64,000 nucleotides of DNA from Streptomyces tuirus (GCA_018195615.1 JAGTPG010000002.1:1302001-1366000), one strand, 5' to 3'; shown: positions 28,293 through 39,324, counted from the stretch's first letter. Numbers and translations: made by a program. Notes: generated by a model from the letters alone, not told the origin.

Positions 28293-30368
28293 TCAGTTGC
28301 CGCTCGGCGACGGCTCGGGGTGCTGCCGGGATTCCAGGGGACTGCGCAGAACGGCCACGTCCGCCGCGTCGAGCACGAGCGTCTCCCCGGCCTTCAGGAG
28401 GCGTCCGGTGATCAGGTCCGTGCCCGAGCGGTCGAGGGTGACGGTCGCCTTGTCCTGGCGGTGATTCAGCAGGAACAGGTACACGTCGGTGTCCGTCCGC
28501 CGCTCGGTCACCTCCACTCCGCGGGGTGCCGCGTGCACGGGCCGCACCTCGGCGCGGTCCAGGACATGCCGCATCAGGACCTCCAGGGCGTCGTCGTCTA
28601 GCCGGGTGCCGACGTACACGGCACGGCCCTCGCCGAGTTCGTGTGCGACGACCGCGGCTTTGCCGGCGAGGTGGCCCTCGTGGTAGACCGCGAGCGGGCG
28701 GGCGGTCTCCGTTTCGAGGTCGTCCTGCCACCCGGTGGCGGTGGCGAAGAAGCCGTCCAGGGCGGCCTGGCCGTCTGCTGCCTGGACGGGCACCGCGGCC
28801 TCGGCGGGCAGCGGCGAGAACTCCTGGACGTGCGCGCCGATGACCTCGCGCAGGGCGCCCGGGTATCCGCCCTCGACGACCCGGTCGTCCTCGTCGACGA
28901 TCCCGGAGAAGCAGGAGACGACGAGATGACCGCCGCCTTCGACGAACCCGCGTACGGCCGCGCTCTGCCGGCCGCTCATGAGGTACTGGTTGGGGATGAC
29001 CAGGACGCGGTAGCGCGACAGGTCGTCGTCGAGGGTGACGACGTCGACGGAGACCTGGCAGTGCCACAGGGCCCGGTAGTGCCGGGCCACGGTTTCCCGG
29101 TAGTCGAAGGTGTTGTCGGGGTGGGCGCAGCCCTCCACGGCCCACCAGTTCTGCCAGTCCCAGACGATAGCCACCTGGGCGCCGGTCCGCGCCGTGGCGA
29201 TCCGGTCGACGGCACGCAGCTCGTTGCCGAGCGCCTTGACCTCCTGCCAGGTCCGGGTCTTCTCGCCGCCGTGCGGGAGCATCGCCGAGTGGAACTTCTC
29301 CTGGCCCTGGCGTGAGGCCCGCCACTGGAAGAACATGACCGCGTCGGAGCCGTGCGCGACGGCCTGGTAAGAGCCCAGGCGCATCCGGCCGGGCTGCTTG
29401 ACCTGGTTGGTCTTCCACTGGCTGACCGCGCCGGCCGCCTGCTCCATCAGCATCCATGGCTGACCGTCGCGCAGGGAGCGCATCAGGTCGTACTGGAAAG
29501 CCGCGGTGATGAGCGAGTGGGGCTTTCCGGGGTCGGGGTAGCAGTCAAAGGCGACGACGTCGAGTTCCTTCGCCCAGCGGTGGCTGTCGGTCAGCCGGCA
29601 CTGGAAGAAGTTGGTGGTCGCCGGGACGTCCGGCGTGATCCGGTGGAGCAGGTCGCGCTCCTCGGTGACCAGTTCCAGCAGCAGGTCGGAGGTGAAGCGG
29701 GAGAAGTCCAGCTCGCGCGAGGGGTTGACCCAGCCGCGGACGGGCTGGGGCAGATGTACCTGGGACCAGTCACTGTAGCGCTGGCTCCAGAACGCGGTGC
29801 CCCAGCGGTGGTTGAGTTCGTCCAGTGTGCCGTACCGGTCCCGCAGCCACGCCCGGAAGCGGTCGTCACAGAGGTCGCAGAAGCAGTCGGAGTGGTACTC
29901 GTTGCCGATGTGCCACATGGCCAGGGCGGGATGCTGCCCGTACCGCTCGGCCAGCTTGGTGGCGATGCGCCGGCTGCGGTCCCGGTAGACCGGGGAGGAC
30001 GGGCACAGGTGTCCCCGGCTGCCGATGCCGTGCCGCACCCCCTGCCGGTCGACCGACAGGGTCTCGGGGAAGTCCGTGGCGAGCCACGGCGGTGGTGCGG
30101 CGTTCGGGGTCGCGAGGTTGACATGGATGCCGTTCGCCCACAGCAGGTCCATGATCTCGTCGAGCCAGGAGAAGTCGAACTCGCCGTCGGCCGGTTCCAG
30201 CATGGACCAGGAGAAGACGCCCAGGCTCACGAGCCGTACGCCCGCGGCTCGCATGAGCCGGACGTCCTCCTGCCACACCTCCTTCGGCCACTGCTCTGGG
30301 TTGTAGTCCCCGCCATAGACGACTCCCGGCAGTCGACGGCGATAGGTGGTCATGCGCGGATCGGGCAC
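28293..30368 (-). CDS. GH42 beta-galactosidase
   Basis: 691 aa as read; ATG 15 bases downstream (MTTYRRRLPGVVYGGDYNPEQW) is an alternative start. The catalytic acid/base glutamate lies in MWHIGNEYHSDC and the nucleophile in WMLMEQAAGAVSQW. A zinc-type cysteine cluster (CFCDLC) and the trimerisation and C-terminal beta domains of GH42 are present. No signal peptide is seen, so it should act in the cytoplasm on imported beta-galactosides. It lies between binding protein and permease genes and is probably co-transcribed with them. Confidence 0.94.
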   Translation of the reverse strand: MPDPRMTTYRRRLPGVVYGGDYNPEQWPKEVWQEDVRLMRAAGVRLVSLGVFSWSMLEPADGEFDFSWLDEIMDLLWANGIHVNLATPNAAPPPWLATDFPETLSVDRQGVRHGIGSRGHLCPSSPVYRDRSRRIATKLAERYGQHPALAMWHIGNEYHSDCFCDLCDDRFRAWLRDRYGTLDELNHRWGTAFWSQRYSDWSQVHLPQPVRGWVNPSRELDFSRFTSDLLLELVTEERDLLHRITPDVPATTNFFQCRLTDSHRWAKELDVVAFDCYPDPGKPHSLITAAFQYDLMRSLRDGQPWMLMEQAAGAVSQWKTNQVKQPGRMRLGSYQAVAHGSDAVMFFQWRASRQGQEKFHSAMLPHGGEKTRTWQEVKALGNELRAVDRIATARTGAQVAIVWDWQNWWAVEGCAHPDNTFDYRETVARHYRALWHCQVSVDVVTLDDDLSRYRVLVIPNQYLMSGRQSAAVRGFVEGGGHLVVSCFSGIVDEDDRVVEGGYPGALREVIGAHVQEFSPLPAEAAVPVQAADGQAALDGFFATATGWQDDLETETARPLAVYHEGHLAGKAAVVAHELGEGRAVYVGTRLDDDALEVLMRHVLDRAEVRPVHAAPRGVEVTERRTDTDVYLFLLNHRQDKATVTLDRSGTDLITGRLLKAGETLVLDAADVAVLRSPLESRQHPEPSPSGN

Positions 30369-30412
30369 AGCGGGGGTTTCCTCTCGGAAGCTCTACTACA
30401 AGTGGCGACTGC

Positions 30413-31726
30413 TCAGAGCTGGGACTTGATCTCGGAGATGAACTTCTCGGCCGCCTCCTTCGGCGACAGACGGTCGAAGAGCACGTCCTCGTTGAGGCGC
30501 TGGAAGATCTCGGGACCGCGGGGCCCGCCTCCGGGTTGGGGATGTGCACCGGTGTGGGCTTCAGGGCGTTGGCGCGGGCCAGGTAGTCGGCAATCCGCTT
30601 CTCCGCGGGGACAGCTCGGGCGTGATCGCCTTGAGGACGTCCGGGTTGACGGGGACGCCACGGTCGAACTTGCCTATCTTCGCCGGCTCAGGGGAGTTGA
30701 CCAGGAAGTCGATCAGCTGCGCGGCCTCCTTGGGGTGCTCGGTCCGCGCGGAGGCACCGTAGAAGACGCCGGGCTTGGTGTAGGCGCCGACCTGGGTGGC
30801 CCCGGCCTCGCCGGGGAAGAGGAGCAGCTTGGTCTCGCGTTCGCCGGCGGTCTCGAGCGCGCCGAGCTGAGTCACGGACATCTCGGTCATGCCCGCCTTG
30901 TGCTGGGCGACCGGGTTCTGCTCGATCCCGGCTCCCGCCGACAGCCTCTCGATCGCGGCCTCAGGGCTTTCCGTGCCGCCGCTGTCCCGCAGCTTGAGGA
31001 CCCACTCCCAGTACCCGGCCATGGTCTTGGCGGTGAAACCGATCTCGCTGCCGTCCTCGGTCCAGAAGTCCTCGCCGTGCTGCCGCAGCCAGGGCCCCAC
31101 CATGTTGATGTACAGCGGCATCACGCTGCCGATGAGCCCCTTCTCCCCCTCGGAGAGGGCCTTGGCGGTCTTCACGTAGTCGTCCCACGACCACTTGGTG
31201 TCGTCCGGGACGGGCACTCCGGCCTTCTTGAACGTCGCCGGGTCGACGGCGACGCCGAACGCGCTGTCGCCCGCCGGGACGCCGTAGAGGCCGTCCTTCA
31301 CGGTCGTCATCGCCATCGAGTTCGGGGCAGCTTCTCGGTGTGCAGCACGTCCTTGACCTTCTTCAGGTCCATCAGCTGCCCGTTGTCGATGTAGGAGTAC
31401 ATGAACGGGTCGGTGATCTGCAGGACGTCGGGCATGTCACCGGCGGCGGCTCCGGTCGACAGCTTCTTCCAGTAGTCGTCCCAGTTGGAGTACTCGGGCT
31501 GGACGTCGATGTCCGGGTGCGCCTTCTCGAACAGGGCGATCATCTGCTTGGTCTGGTCGTGCCGGACGTCCGATCCCCACCAGTTGAACCGGATGACGGT
31601 CTTGCCGCCGTTGCTCCCGGAGGACTCTCCCGCGCAGCCCGCGGTCAGGACGAGGGCGAAGACCGAACAGGTCAGCCCGACCGCCCGGAGTCGTGTGCGT
31701 CTGGCGAATCGGGAAGGGTTGTTCAT
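30413..31726 (-). CDS. Sugar ABC transporter substrate-binding lipoprotein, three frameshifts
   Basis: ATG 31726 (MNNPSRFARRTRLRAVG) follows GGAGCCCTCATC. G/C bases are missing at 31324-31327, 30607-30610 and 30521-30524; restored length is 438 aa. A lipobox ends LTAGCAG. The mature protein is a CUT1 family binding protein (TVIRFNWWGSDVRHDQTKQM, YGVPAGDSAFGVAVD) and ends with SPKEAAEKFISEIKSQL. It heads the importer/GH42 operon. The promoter upstream shares the layout of the LacI-regulated promoters nearby. Confidence 0.9.
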
Positions 31727-32010
31727 GATGAGGGCTCCTCTGGTGCGACGCCTGGGCATGTGTGCCCGGACGGGGATACGTGTCAGGAAGCCGGCTCCCG
31801 GCGCATCGGCTGCTGTCCGGCCGGCGAAAGTTTCCTGCGGTCCGTGCGGATGGTTGTCCGCACCGGCTCGTCGGACTCCCGGGCGGATTGCGGCGGCTCT
31901 GACGTGTGGGTAGTGAACGTGCGCATGAACCGTGGCTCCGGTGTAGCGGGCTGCTGCGCGGGTTGACCGCGAGCACCGCACCGAGTTCAGGTCCCTGTGA
32001 ATCAGTAATA

Positions 32011-32058
32011 GTGAACGTTCACGCGGGTGAGCGTAGTGACCTGCCACACCCCGGTCAA
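32011..32058 (-). promoter_or_regulatory. LacI-type operator and promoter of the sugar importer operon
   Basis: GTGAACGTTCAC (32011-32022) is a perfect 12-bp palindrome. On the minus strand TTGACC (32053-32058), 17 bases of spacer and TACGCT (32030-32035) form a promoter. A degenerate second site overlaps the spacer, and the operator lies just downstream of the -10. The same palindrome family recurs at 39469, 39504, 45075 and 45109. Confidence 0.7.
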
Positions 32059-32170
32059 GACTCTGCTTTGTAACGTTGATGGCCCACGGCCGGTTGCGAA
32101 AGCCCGCCATCGGGCGGGGCCCTGGAACTTTCGCGGCAGGTGCTTGCGGCGCACTCCCAGGGCCCACGCA

Positions 32171-32207
32171 CCTGTCGGGCCAATCGCGCTGGGATCGGCC
32201 CGACAGG
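32171..32207. terminator. Terminator hairpin after the large glycosidase gene
   Basis: CCTGTCGGGCC and GGCCCGACAGG form a perfect 11-bp stem around 15 bases. It lies 38 bases beyond the stop of the minus-strand gene at 32245. Confidence 0.75.
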
Positions 32208-32244
32208 ACACGGCTTCGCCGGTCCACCATGGGCTAGAAGTGGG

Positions 32245-35200
32245 CTAGAAGTCCCACTGCTGGTGCCGGCCGTCGTTGCAGTCCCACTGCTGGATCCGGG
32301 CGGAGTTGGCCGTCGAGGCCTGGCTCACGTCGAGGCACTTGCCGGAGTGGCGCGCGATGAACTGCAGGTGGCTGCCGGTGCCCTGCAGACGCCACTGTTG
32401 TCCGGCCTCGCCGTCGCACGTCCGCTGGACGATCAGCGCACCGTTGGCCGTGGAACCCGAGGCGACGTCCAGGCACTTGCCCGAGTGCTGGGCGACCATG
32501 CGGTAGTGGCCGTCGCCGGTGCCCTGCAGACGCCACCGCTGGTTGGCAGCGCCGCTGCAGGTGTACTGGACGACCTCGGCGCCGTCCGCGGCCGAAGCGC
32601 CTGCCACGTCCAGGCACTTGCCGGAGTGGCGGGCGGTGACGTCCGTGGTCAGCACGCGGTCGAGACCGTTGACAGCGGCACGTAGGTCGGCGTAAGCGCC
32701 GTCGACGGCCGTCTGCGTGGCCGAGCCGTCACCCAGTACCGTCTTGGCCGCCTCCAGAGCGGACGCGAACTCCTGCCAGCCGGCCGAGTGGCCCGACTGC
32801 TGCTCGGTGGCGAAGTCGTACGTCAGCCCGTACAGGGCCGACTTGTCGACGACGTCTCTCAGCGCGAGGTAGTCGAAGCTGAGCTGGTAGCCGCTGGACG
32901 CGGCGTTCTTGCCGGCCACGGCGAACCGCAGCTTGAGGCTCGACGCGTCGCCGAAGTCCAGGTCGCCGACGACCGCCTCCCGCCATTGCGAGTTGTCGGC
33001 GTACATGTCGAGCGGCTCCCCGACGTCGGAGCCGTTCACCGATGCCTGGGCGATACCGCGGCCCGTGGCGGTGCGGTACCCGACGGCGAGCTGGTACGAG
33101 TCGCGCTGCTGCGACGGCCGGGGGACGGTGAACTCGACATGGTCACCCGTGCGGGTGCCGAGCACCTTGACCCAGGTGCCGTTGCTCGCACCGTCGTCCC
33201 ACTGCTGCAGACCGACGTTCGAGGTCGGGGACAGGCTCTCGGCCTCCTGGGTGGCTTTGAAGCTCGAATCGGCGAACGGGATGTCCGGCCCGGTAGCCGG
33301 AATCGTCGACTTTGTCACAATTCGCACGGCTCCGTTGGCGGGGATGTCGAAGGTGATGGTCCGGTCGGACCACGACCACTCCACGTCGCCCGACTTCACC
33401 CAGGTGGATCCGTCGTAGCGCCCCGACTCGACCGAGGCGATGCCGTACCGCCCGATGCCGTGCAGCGCGTAGGTCGCGTCGGCCGAGCTGAGCAGGGCGA
33501 TCTCGTTGCCAGCCTTCTCCACCGCGATACCGACACCGTCGGCCGGGGTCCGGTAGGAGAGCCCGAGCGCGCGCACCGTCGCCCGCTCCGACGCCGCGGT
33601 CTTCGCGAGCGGGTTCAGGAACTGCAGCTTCGTCCCGCCGGCGGCCTTGGGCTGCTTGGTCGCCAGGTCGCGTGCGGCCTTCAGGAGCATGTGGTTCGTG
33701 TCGATGACGTCCTGGACGTAGTTGCCGCGCGGGACCGGCGTGTAGTCGCCGGCCGCCGCGTCCTTCGGCACGTAGAGGTTGTGGCCGTCGGGACCGTAGT
33801 AGTCGTAGACGTTGTAGAACGCGCCGCCGGCCAGGGAGGCGAGGAGCAGGTTGGCGGAGTCCTGGTAGTCACCGCCGTTCTCGTTGACCATCGGCAGGTT
33901 GCTGCCGGTGACGTAGCGGCCCTCGTGGCCGAAGCGGTACAGCCTGTCCCGGCTCGTGGAGTACGGGTCGAGCCCGATGAAGTCGACGCTCGTACCGCCG
34001 TTCTGACGCATCTGCTCGTTGTACTCGACGCCGGGCGCGTCCGTGCCGTTGTAGTTGTTCACCCGCGTCCACACCGGGTACTTCGATTCCTTGACGGCGT
34101 TGGACAGGTTGACGGTGAACTCCCACATGGTCCGGTCGACGAAGGCCTGGACCGAGTCGAACCGGCTGAAGGCGCCCCAGGTCTCCGGGTTGCGCCAGTG
34201 GGTGAACTTCGTACCGTGGAACTTCTGCACGCCCGGTTCGTTCGACACCTGGACACCGATGAGTGTCTTTTTGTCACCGTGAGCCCCGTTGTACTGGGCC
34301 ACATGGTCCATGGTCGCCTTGAGGGCCCGGTGCTCCTGCGCCCTGGTCCTCAGGTCGTTCTTGTCCATGTGGTACCAGTAGACGGCGTACCTCGGGTCGT
34401 CGATCTTCTTCATCACCGGCTGGATGACGCCGTCCGCGTTGACGTACTGGTTCTTGTGGTTGCGCAGGACGTAGGTCGGGACGCGGTTGTCGAGGGTCGC
34501 GCCGGTGCTGTCGGACCCGTACCAGAGGAACTCCAGCTTGATCCCGGCGGCTTCGGCCCAGCCGAGCACCTTGTCGAGGTACGAGAAGTCGTAGTGGTTC
34601 TCGTCGGAGAGGAAAAGCTTCGGCGGCCTGGTTCCCTTGGCGCCGTCGATGGTGGCGCCGACAGCCAGGTCGGTCTCGGTGGTCGGCGTGGCCTGGAGGA
34701 TGAAGCTGACCTTTTTGTCCGGGCTGTTCTTGACGAAGTCCGAGACGTCGAAGTCGTAGGCCTGCTTCTTGCCCATCCGGTCCCAGGAGGGGCTGCTGTC
34801 CACGAGGACGTAGTCCTCGCCCTCGGTACCGGTGACGGTGTGGCCGTCGTGGTTGGGGGCGCCATGCGCCCAGGTCATGGTCGAGGCGTCCCAGCTGTCA
34901 TCGGTGATGCCGTACAGCTTGGCTGTGAACGGGCGGTCGCCGATCGCGTTCGCGTTCAGGTTGACTCGGAGTTTCGCCGCGCTGATCTCCTCGTCGGTGT
35001 AGCCGGAGAAGTCGTACTTCAGGTAGGTCAGCTGCTTCTCGTCCTCGACACCTCGCTTGTACCCGATCTTGCTCGACGGACTGTCGACGAAGTTCGTGTC
35101 CTTGGACGAGGCTCCCTGGATATACGTCGATTCGACCGGTTCGAAGGACCTGTCGGGCTGTACCTCGGCCCAGTAGAGGGGGACGTTCACGACGGTGAAG

Positions 35201-35543
35201 CCGTCGTCCTTGACGTCCTTGAACAGGTTGCCTATCTCCTGCTCGGAGAGGCCCCAGGCGTCGCGCAGCTTGTCGATCCTCAGCTGCACGCCGTTGTAGA
35301 AGAACGGTTTCCCGTCCACGTCGAGGGTGACGCGGTCCGAGTCGGTCTTGGCGGTGTCGACCTCGGAGACCGGGGTCACGGTCGGGGTCGACGGCCGAAG
35401 GGTCTCGTCGATCGCCGGGAAATCCGCCGCGGCGGCGGGTGTCGCGAGGGTGAGGCCTGTCCCGGCGAGGGACGTGGCCATGAGGGCGAGGGCCGCGAGT
35501 ACCGCGGTCCTCCCCTCGGCTGTCGTCTGAGCGTGCTGCTCAT
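32245..35543 (-). CDS. Secreted clan-A glycosidase-like protein with inserted beta domain, CBM and ricin lectin tail; frameshifted at 35512-35515
   Basis: The best start is ATG 35543, with AAAGGA 7 bases before it. One G is missing on the coding strand at 35512-35515; restored length is 1099 aa. Then a normal signal (TAVLAALALMATSLAG) follows. A TIM-barrel glycosidase-like core has LDVDGKPFFYNGVQLR, LEFLWYGSDSTG, VQVSNEPGVQ (likely acid/base) and MVNENGG (likely nucleophile). A DNRLRE/CBM96-like beta domain interrupts the barrel (about residues 140-300). A CBM6/35-like module (QAESLSPTSNVGLQQWDDG) and three ricin repeats follow. It is distantly like GH35/GH42; the DUF4978 label is a recollection. 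Probably attacks a galactan-type polymer. Confidence 0.8.
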
Positions 35544-36214
35544 CTTGCGTTCCTTTCACTGTGCTCGAGTGCCTGTCGATGGGGTGAGGCCGATGCGGGC
35601 CCGGGGGGCATCACCTCCTCGCCGGTCTGCTGGGCAGCCTGGGGGCCGACCCTGGTGGTAGGTCGAGGTCCACAGACGCGTCGCGGGCAGTGCTGCGCCC
35701 CGAGCCGGGGTGGGGTGAACCGTGGAACCACGGACCTCCGCCGAGACCGCCGGAACTGCTCCGGCATCGCCGTCGCGACTGTCCGCGTCGGCGCAGAGCG
35801 CGGCACCTGGGGCAGTCGTGCCGGTGCCGCGCGTGCCCGCGCGACGGCCGGGATCACGGACCGGCGCCGGGTGGACGCGCCCGTGGCGTTCTCCCGGCGG
35901 TAGCCAGGTCGGCATCTCTCCCCCTGGGGCATCCTCGTGATGTCCGTTCGCTGCGGACGGTTGTGAAAGCGGTCGTGCGTCGCGCGGGGACTGGAACGCT
36001 GAGCGGAGCGCGGACGCGCGCTCGGTGCCGGGCCGGCGTCCGCGACAGGGCGCTTCGACGCCTGGCGAGGCTGATTCGCCGATGTGCGTCGGTATCAGGG
36101 CATGAAGCCGCCCCCGTGAAGCGGCGCATCACGTCACACAGGCGCCGGGGCGGCCGTGAGCAGGAGAGACAGGGCGCCGTACCACCCGGTCTTGCGGGAA
36201 CGGGGCCGACTGCC
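35544..36214. other. 671-bp region without a supported gene
   Basis: The frames open here are GC-driven and lack ribosome sites or family motifs. It lies upstream of the large glycosidase gene and downstream of the LacI gene. A 6-2-6 dyad (CCGTGG-AA-CCACGG near 35720) is visible. No copy of the GTGANCGNTCAC operator was found, in contrast to the other operons of the locus. Confidence 0.5.
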
Positions 36215-37246
36215 CTACCGGTTGACCTCGCCGGTCCGGGCCGGTCCGGTCGACTCTCGTAGCACGAGACGGGAGTTCAGGCTCAGGTGCAGTTCCGGCT
36301 CCGCCTCCTGACGGACACGGGCGAGCAAAGCTTTCATGGCCTGTCTGCCCATGGCCTCACGGTCGAGGTCCACGGTGGAGATGGAGGGATTGAAGTACTC
36401 GGTGAACTCCTGGTTGTCCCAGCCGAAGACGCTCACGTCCTCGGGAACCCGCCAGCCGCGGTCCTGGAACCCCCGGATGACCCCCATGGCGACGTCGTCG
36501 TTCGCGGCGAGAACCGCGGTGACACCGGAATCCGCCGACAGGCTCTGCGCCGCGTCGTAGCCCGACCGCACGGACCAGTCGCCGTCGACGACGGCGTAGT
36601 TCTCCAGACCCCGCTCGGCGACTGTCCGCAGATAGACCTCGCGCCGCTTGCGCGCCGACATCCAGTCCGTGCTGCCGGCGACGTGGACGAAGCGCCGATG
36701 GCCCAGGGAGACCAGGTAGTCGATGATCATGGCGGCCGGCTCACCGTCGGACGTGATGCCGTGGGACCGCATCTGGTCGTCGTACTCGCCGACGACCACG
36801 GTGGGGGTGTGCTCCAGTCCGAGCCGTTCGATGTCGCCGATGGGGGTGAAGGTCAGCACGCCGTCGGCCTGGCCGGAGTCGAGCAGGGCACGGACCCGGT
36901 CTCCACGGGCCCTTTCGTCGCCTTCGAGCCCGACGATGTCCAGCATGTAACCGGCCGCCTGCGCCTCCGCGGACGCGCCGCGCAGTATCTGCGAGGGCAC
37001 GAAGGTGGTCATGGCCGGCAGGACCACGGTGATGCGATGCGACTTGCGGGTCCGCATCGACCGTGCCACCAGGTTGGGGCGGTAGTCGAGGTCGGCCACG
37101 GCCTGCTCGATGCGGGCCACTGTCTGCGGCTTCAAACCTCCGTTGCCCTGCAGGAAGCGGGAGACGGTCTGATGGGACACCCCGGCGTGCGCCGCGACGT
37201 CCAGGATGGTGGGCCGCTTCTTACGCGAAGGCTTCGACCGCTTCAC
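36215..37246 (-). CDS. LacI-family regulator of the polysaccharide locus
   Basis: 343 aa if GTG 37246 (VKRSKPSRKKRPTILDVAA, GGAG upstream) is the start; GTG 37285 is an alternative. The N-terminal helix-turn-helix and hinge are typical (TILDVAAHAGVSHQTVSRFL, LDYRPNLVARSMRTRKSHR). The effector domain shares long identical stretches with the regulator at 43334 (VTAVLAANDDVAMGVIRG, RVPEDVSVFGWD). The two therefore likely sense related sugars and may compete for the same GTGANCGNTCAC sites. Confidence 0.92.
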   Translation of the reverse strand: MKRSKPSRKKRPTILDVAAHAGVSHQTVSRFLQGNGGLKPQTVARIEQAVADLDYRPNLVARSMRTRKSHRITVVLPAMTTFVPSQILRGASAEAQAAGYMLDIVGLEGDERARGDRVRALLDSGQADGVLTFTPIGDIERLGLEHTPTVVVGEYDDQMRSHGITSDGEPAAMIIDYLVSLGHRRFVHVAGSTDWMSARKRREVYLRTVAERGLENYAVVDGDWSVRSGYDAAQSLSADSGVTAVLAANDDVAMGVIRGFQDRGWRVPEDVSVFGWDNQEFTEYFNPSISTVDLDREAMGRQAMKALLARVRQEAEPELHLSLNSRLVLRESTGPARTGEVNR

Positions 37247-37448
37247 GTCCCGCTCCGCTCGCTCAGGCCTCGCGTCCGCGTCCACAGTAGTGCCCTGCCG
37301 CCTCTCTCCACCCCGCATGGCCGTCGGTACTCTACTGCCGCGTGCACCGCGGCACCGTACGCCCGGAACGCTCGTCGCCTCGCCGATGCGTCGCCCCGTA
37401 CGGGGCGGGTGAACACGACACTGCATGAAAGATCCTCCAGCTCGGCCA

Positions 37449-37478
37449 GCCGTACGGCCCGGGCCTGGGCGGTACGGC
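37449..37478. terminator. Hairpin after the esterase gene
   Basis: GCCGTAC and GTACGGC form a 7-bp stem about 45 bases past the minus-strand stop at 37522. It is a modest terminator candidate. Confidence 0.4.
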
Positions 37479-37521
37479 CGGCCGGCGCGTCAGCCGCCAT
37501 CCGACGGCGCCGATGTCGGCA

Positions 37522-39324
37522 TCAGAGTTGGAGCGCCCACTGCTGGTTCTGGCCGCCCCAGCAGCTGTACTGCTGCAGCCGGGCCCCGTTCGCCGTGGAG
37601 GCCGAGGCAACGTCCACGCACTTCCCGGAGTGCCGGGCGACGATCTCGACGTAACCGCTCCCGGCGTCCCGCAGCCGCCACTGCTGACTGGTGCCGCCGT
37701 CGCAGGTCTGCTGGACGATCGCGGCCCCGTTCGCCGTGGAGGAGCCGGCCACGTCCAGGCACAGGCCGGAGTGCTCGGCGACGATCTGGTAGTAACCCCC
37801 GCCGACACCGCGCGGCTGCCACTGCTGGTTGTCGCCGTCCCAGCAGCCGTACTGCTGGACCTCGGCGCCGGCGGCCGTCGAGGCGCCGACCACGTCGGCG
37901 CACTTGCCCGAGTGCCGCGCCCGGATCGTCGTCGTGTCGGTGAGCTGGGACAGTTCGGAGGTGAGTACCGGCACGTAGAAGTCGGTCATGCCGGCGATGT
38001 TCGGGTGAGTGCCGGAACCGCCGCTGCCCGGGAAGCCGTTCACGAGGCCGTCGAAGGTGTAGGCCACTCGCTGGGCGTCGACGCGGGTGTCGAGCGTCGC
38101 GTCTCCGAAGACGTCGGCGACCGTGACGCCCCACTTCTGTGCGGCCTGCAACTCCACCTGCCGCAGGGCGAGCTGGGTGTCCCAGTCACGCGAGCCCAGC
38201 TTGTGGGCGGCCACGTACACGAGCTGGGCGGACGGCCACTTCTGCCGCATCGCGTGGATGGTGGCTTCGAACGCTCCGGCGAAGGTGCCGGTGTCGAACG
38301 TCCCCGGATCGTGGGAGCCGCTGACCGTACCGATCGGGTACGTCTGCTCGTCGTGGATCTCGATCGCGTCGTTCGTCCCGCCGTCGAAGACGACGAAGTC
38401 AGGCGCCTGGGAGCTGGCCGACTGGACCTGCGTCAGGATCTGTCCGCCCATGGCACCGGGCGCCGGGCCCACGGTGGCGCCGTTGCGCGCGTACTTCGTC
38501 AGCGTCATTCCCTCCCGTTCGGCGACGAGGTTCACAAAGCTGCGCGCGTACTGGTGCCCGTAGACGATGCTGTCGCCGAAGGCGTAGACGGTGGAGCCGG
38601 CCAGGGATCCGTATGCGGAGTTCGCGGGACGGGCCAGTCGGACGTTGTCGATCGACTGCTTGCCGGTTCCGTGGTAGTTGCAGGCGACGAACTTCGCGAG
38701 ATTCGTCCCCGTGATGCTCCCCGTACCGGAGGCCATCACTCTCGGCGCGGTTTCCCGGCTCGTGATCGAGTACTGGACCTTGCGGAGGGTGAAGTCCATG
38801 TGCAGGTCGACCGTGTACCACTTGCTACGGTCGAAGCCTGTCTTGGTCCAGGTGGGGTTGAGGGAATCCGGGGCGGCGGTGGAGTCCGATAGCGGTCCCG
38901 TCACGGCGTAGCGGAGTTCGGAGGCCGTGGCGGCGATCGCGAAGACCAGGCGCCCGTCGTCGTCCCGTAGTTCCAGACCGGTCTTCATGCCGCTGCTGGC
39001 GATGTCCGTCTTCCAGTCGAAGCGCAGGTCGAGCGTCTTCTCCTGTGTGGTGGACGAGGCGAACGGCCGTACGGACGTCGTGTAGTTGCTCATGTTCTGT
39101 GTCACGTTCAGTACACCGTCGCCGACGCTGGCTCCCACCGGGAAACCGAAGTTCGCGGGGTCGGTCTGAGTGTCGAAGGTCTCGTTGATCAGCGTCGCGC
39201 CCGGGGTTTCGGCGGCCGAGGCGGTCGAAGGTACGAGGAAGGCGGAGAGAAGCAGGACGCCGGCCGCCAAGGAGCCGGCCCATCTTCGGGGCCGGAGGCC
39301 CGTTCTGCCCAGGACGGTATACAC
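37522..39324 (-). CDS. Secreted SGNH/GDSL hydrolase with ricin lectin tail
   Basis: 600 aa from GTG 39324, with AAGGGAG upstream, followed by a signal peptide ending near PSTASAAET. Residues about 40-240 form a beta-sandwich module. The SGNH domain shows block I FGDSIVYG, the asparagine block GGTNDA and block V SGTHPN. In block V the usual Asp of DxxH is Ser. The last 130 residues are a ricin-type beta-trefoil with three repeats (RHSGKC, EHSGLC, RHSGKC, each ending QQW). It probably removes acyl groups from a plant polysaccharide. Its promoter carries two LacI-type operators. Confidence 0.85.
   Translation of the reverse strand: MYTVLGRTGLRPRRWAGSLAAGVLLLSAFLVPSTASAAETPGATLINETFDTQTDPANFGFPVGASVGDGVLNVTQNMSNYTTSVRPFASSTTQEKTLDLRFDWKTDIASSGMKTGLELRDDDGRLVFAIAATASELRYAVTGPLSDSTAAPDSLNPTWTKTGFDRSKWYTVDLHMDFTLRKVQYSITSRETAPRVMASGTGSITGTNLAKFVACNYHGTGKQSIDNVRLARPANSAYGSLAGSTVYAFGDSIVYGHQYARSFVNLVAEREGMTLTKYARNGATVGPAPGAMGGQILTQVQSASSQAPDFVVFDGGTNDAIEIHDEQTYPIGTVSGSHDPGTFDTGTFAGAFEATIHAMRQKWPSAQLVYVAAHKLGSRDWDTQLALRQVELQAAQKWGVTVADVFGDATLDTRVDAQRVAYTFDGLVNGFPGSGGSGTHPNIAGMTDFYVPVLTSELSQLTDTTTIRARHSGKCADVVGASTAAGAEVQQYGCWDGDNQQWQPRGVGGGYYQIVAEHSGLCLDVAGSSTANGAAIVQQTCDGGTSQQWRLRDAGSGYVEIVARHSGKCVDVASASTANGARLQQYSCWGGQNQQWALQL

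Larger units (their letters stand above)
31727..32244. other. 518-bp intergenic region: promoter of the importer operon and terminator of the upstream gene
   Basis: No gene is supported. It contains a TTGACC-N17-TACGCT promoter on the minus strand, a GTGAACGTTCAC palindrome and an 11-bp stem terminator. The portion 31727-31990 appears to be leader sequence with nothing recognisable. Confidence 0.6.

Noticed and set aside
32788..35661. A 957-residue open frame opposite the large glycosidase gene
   Set aside because: It is the antisense shadow of a GC-rich gene, Val/Gly/Asp/Arg-rich, with no domain, signal peptide or ribosome site.
35544..36214. Short open frames in the gap between the large glycosidase and LacI genes
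   Set aside because: None has a plausible ribosome site, family motif or conserved context, and all are typical GC-rich noise.
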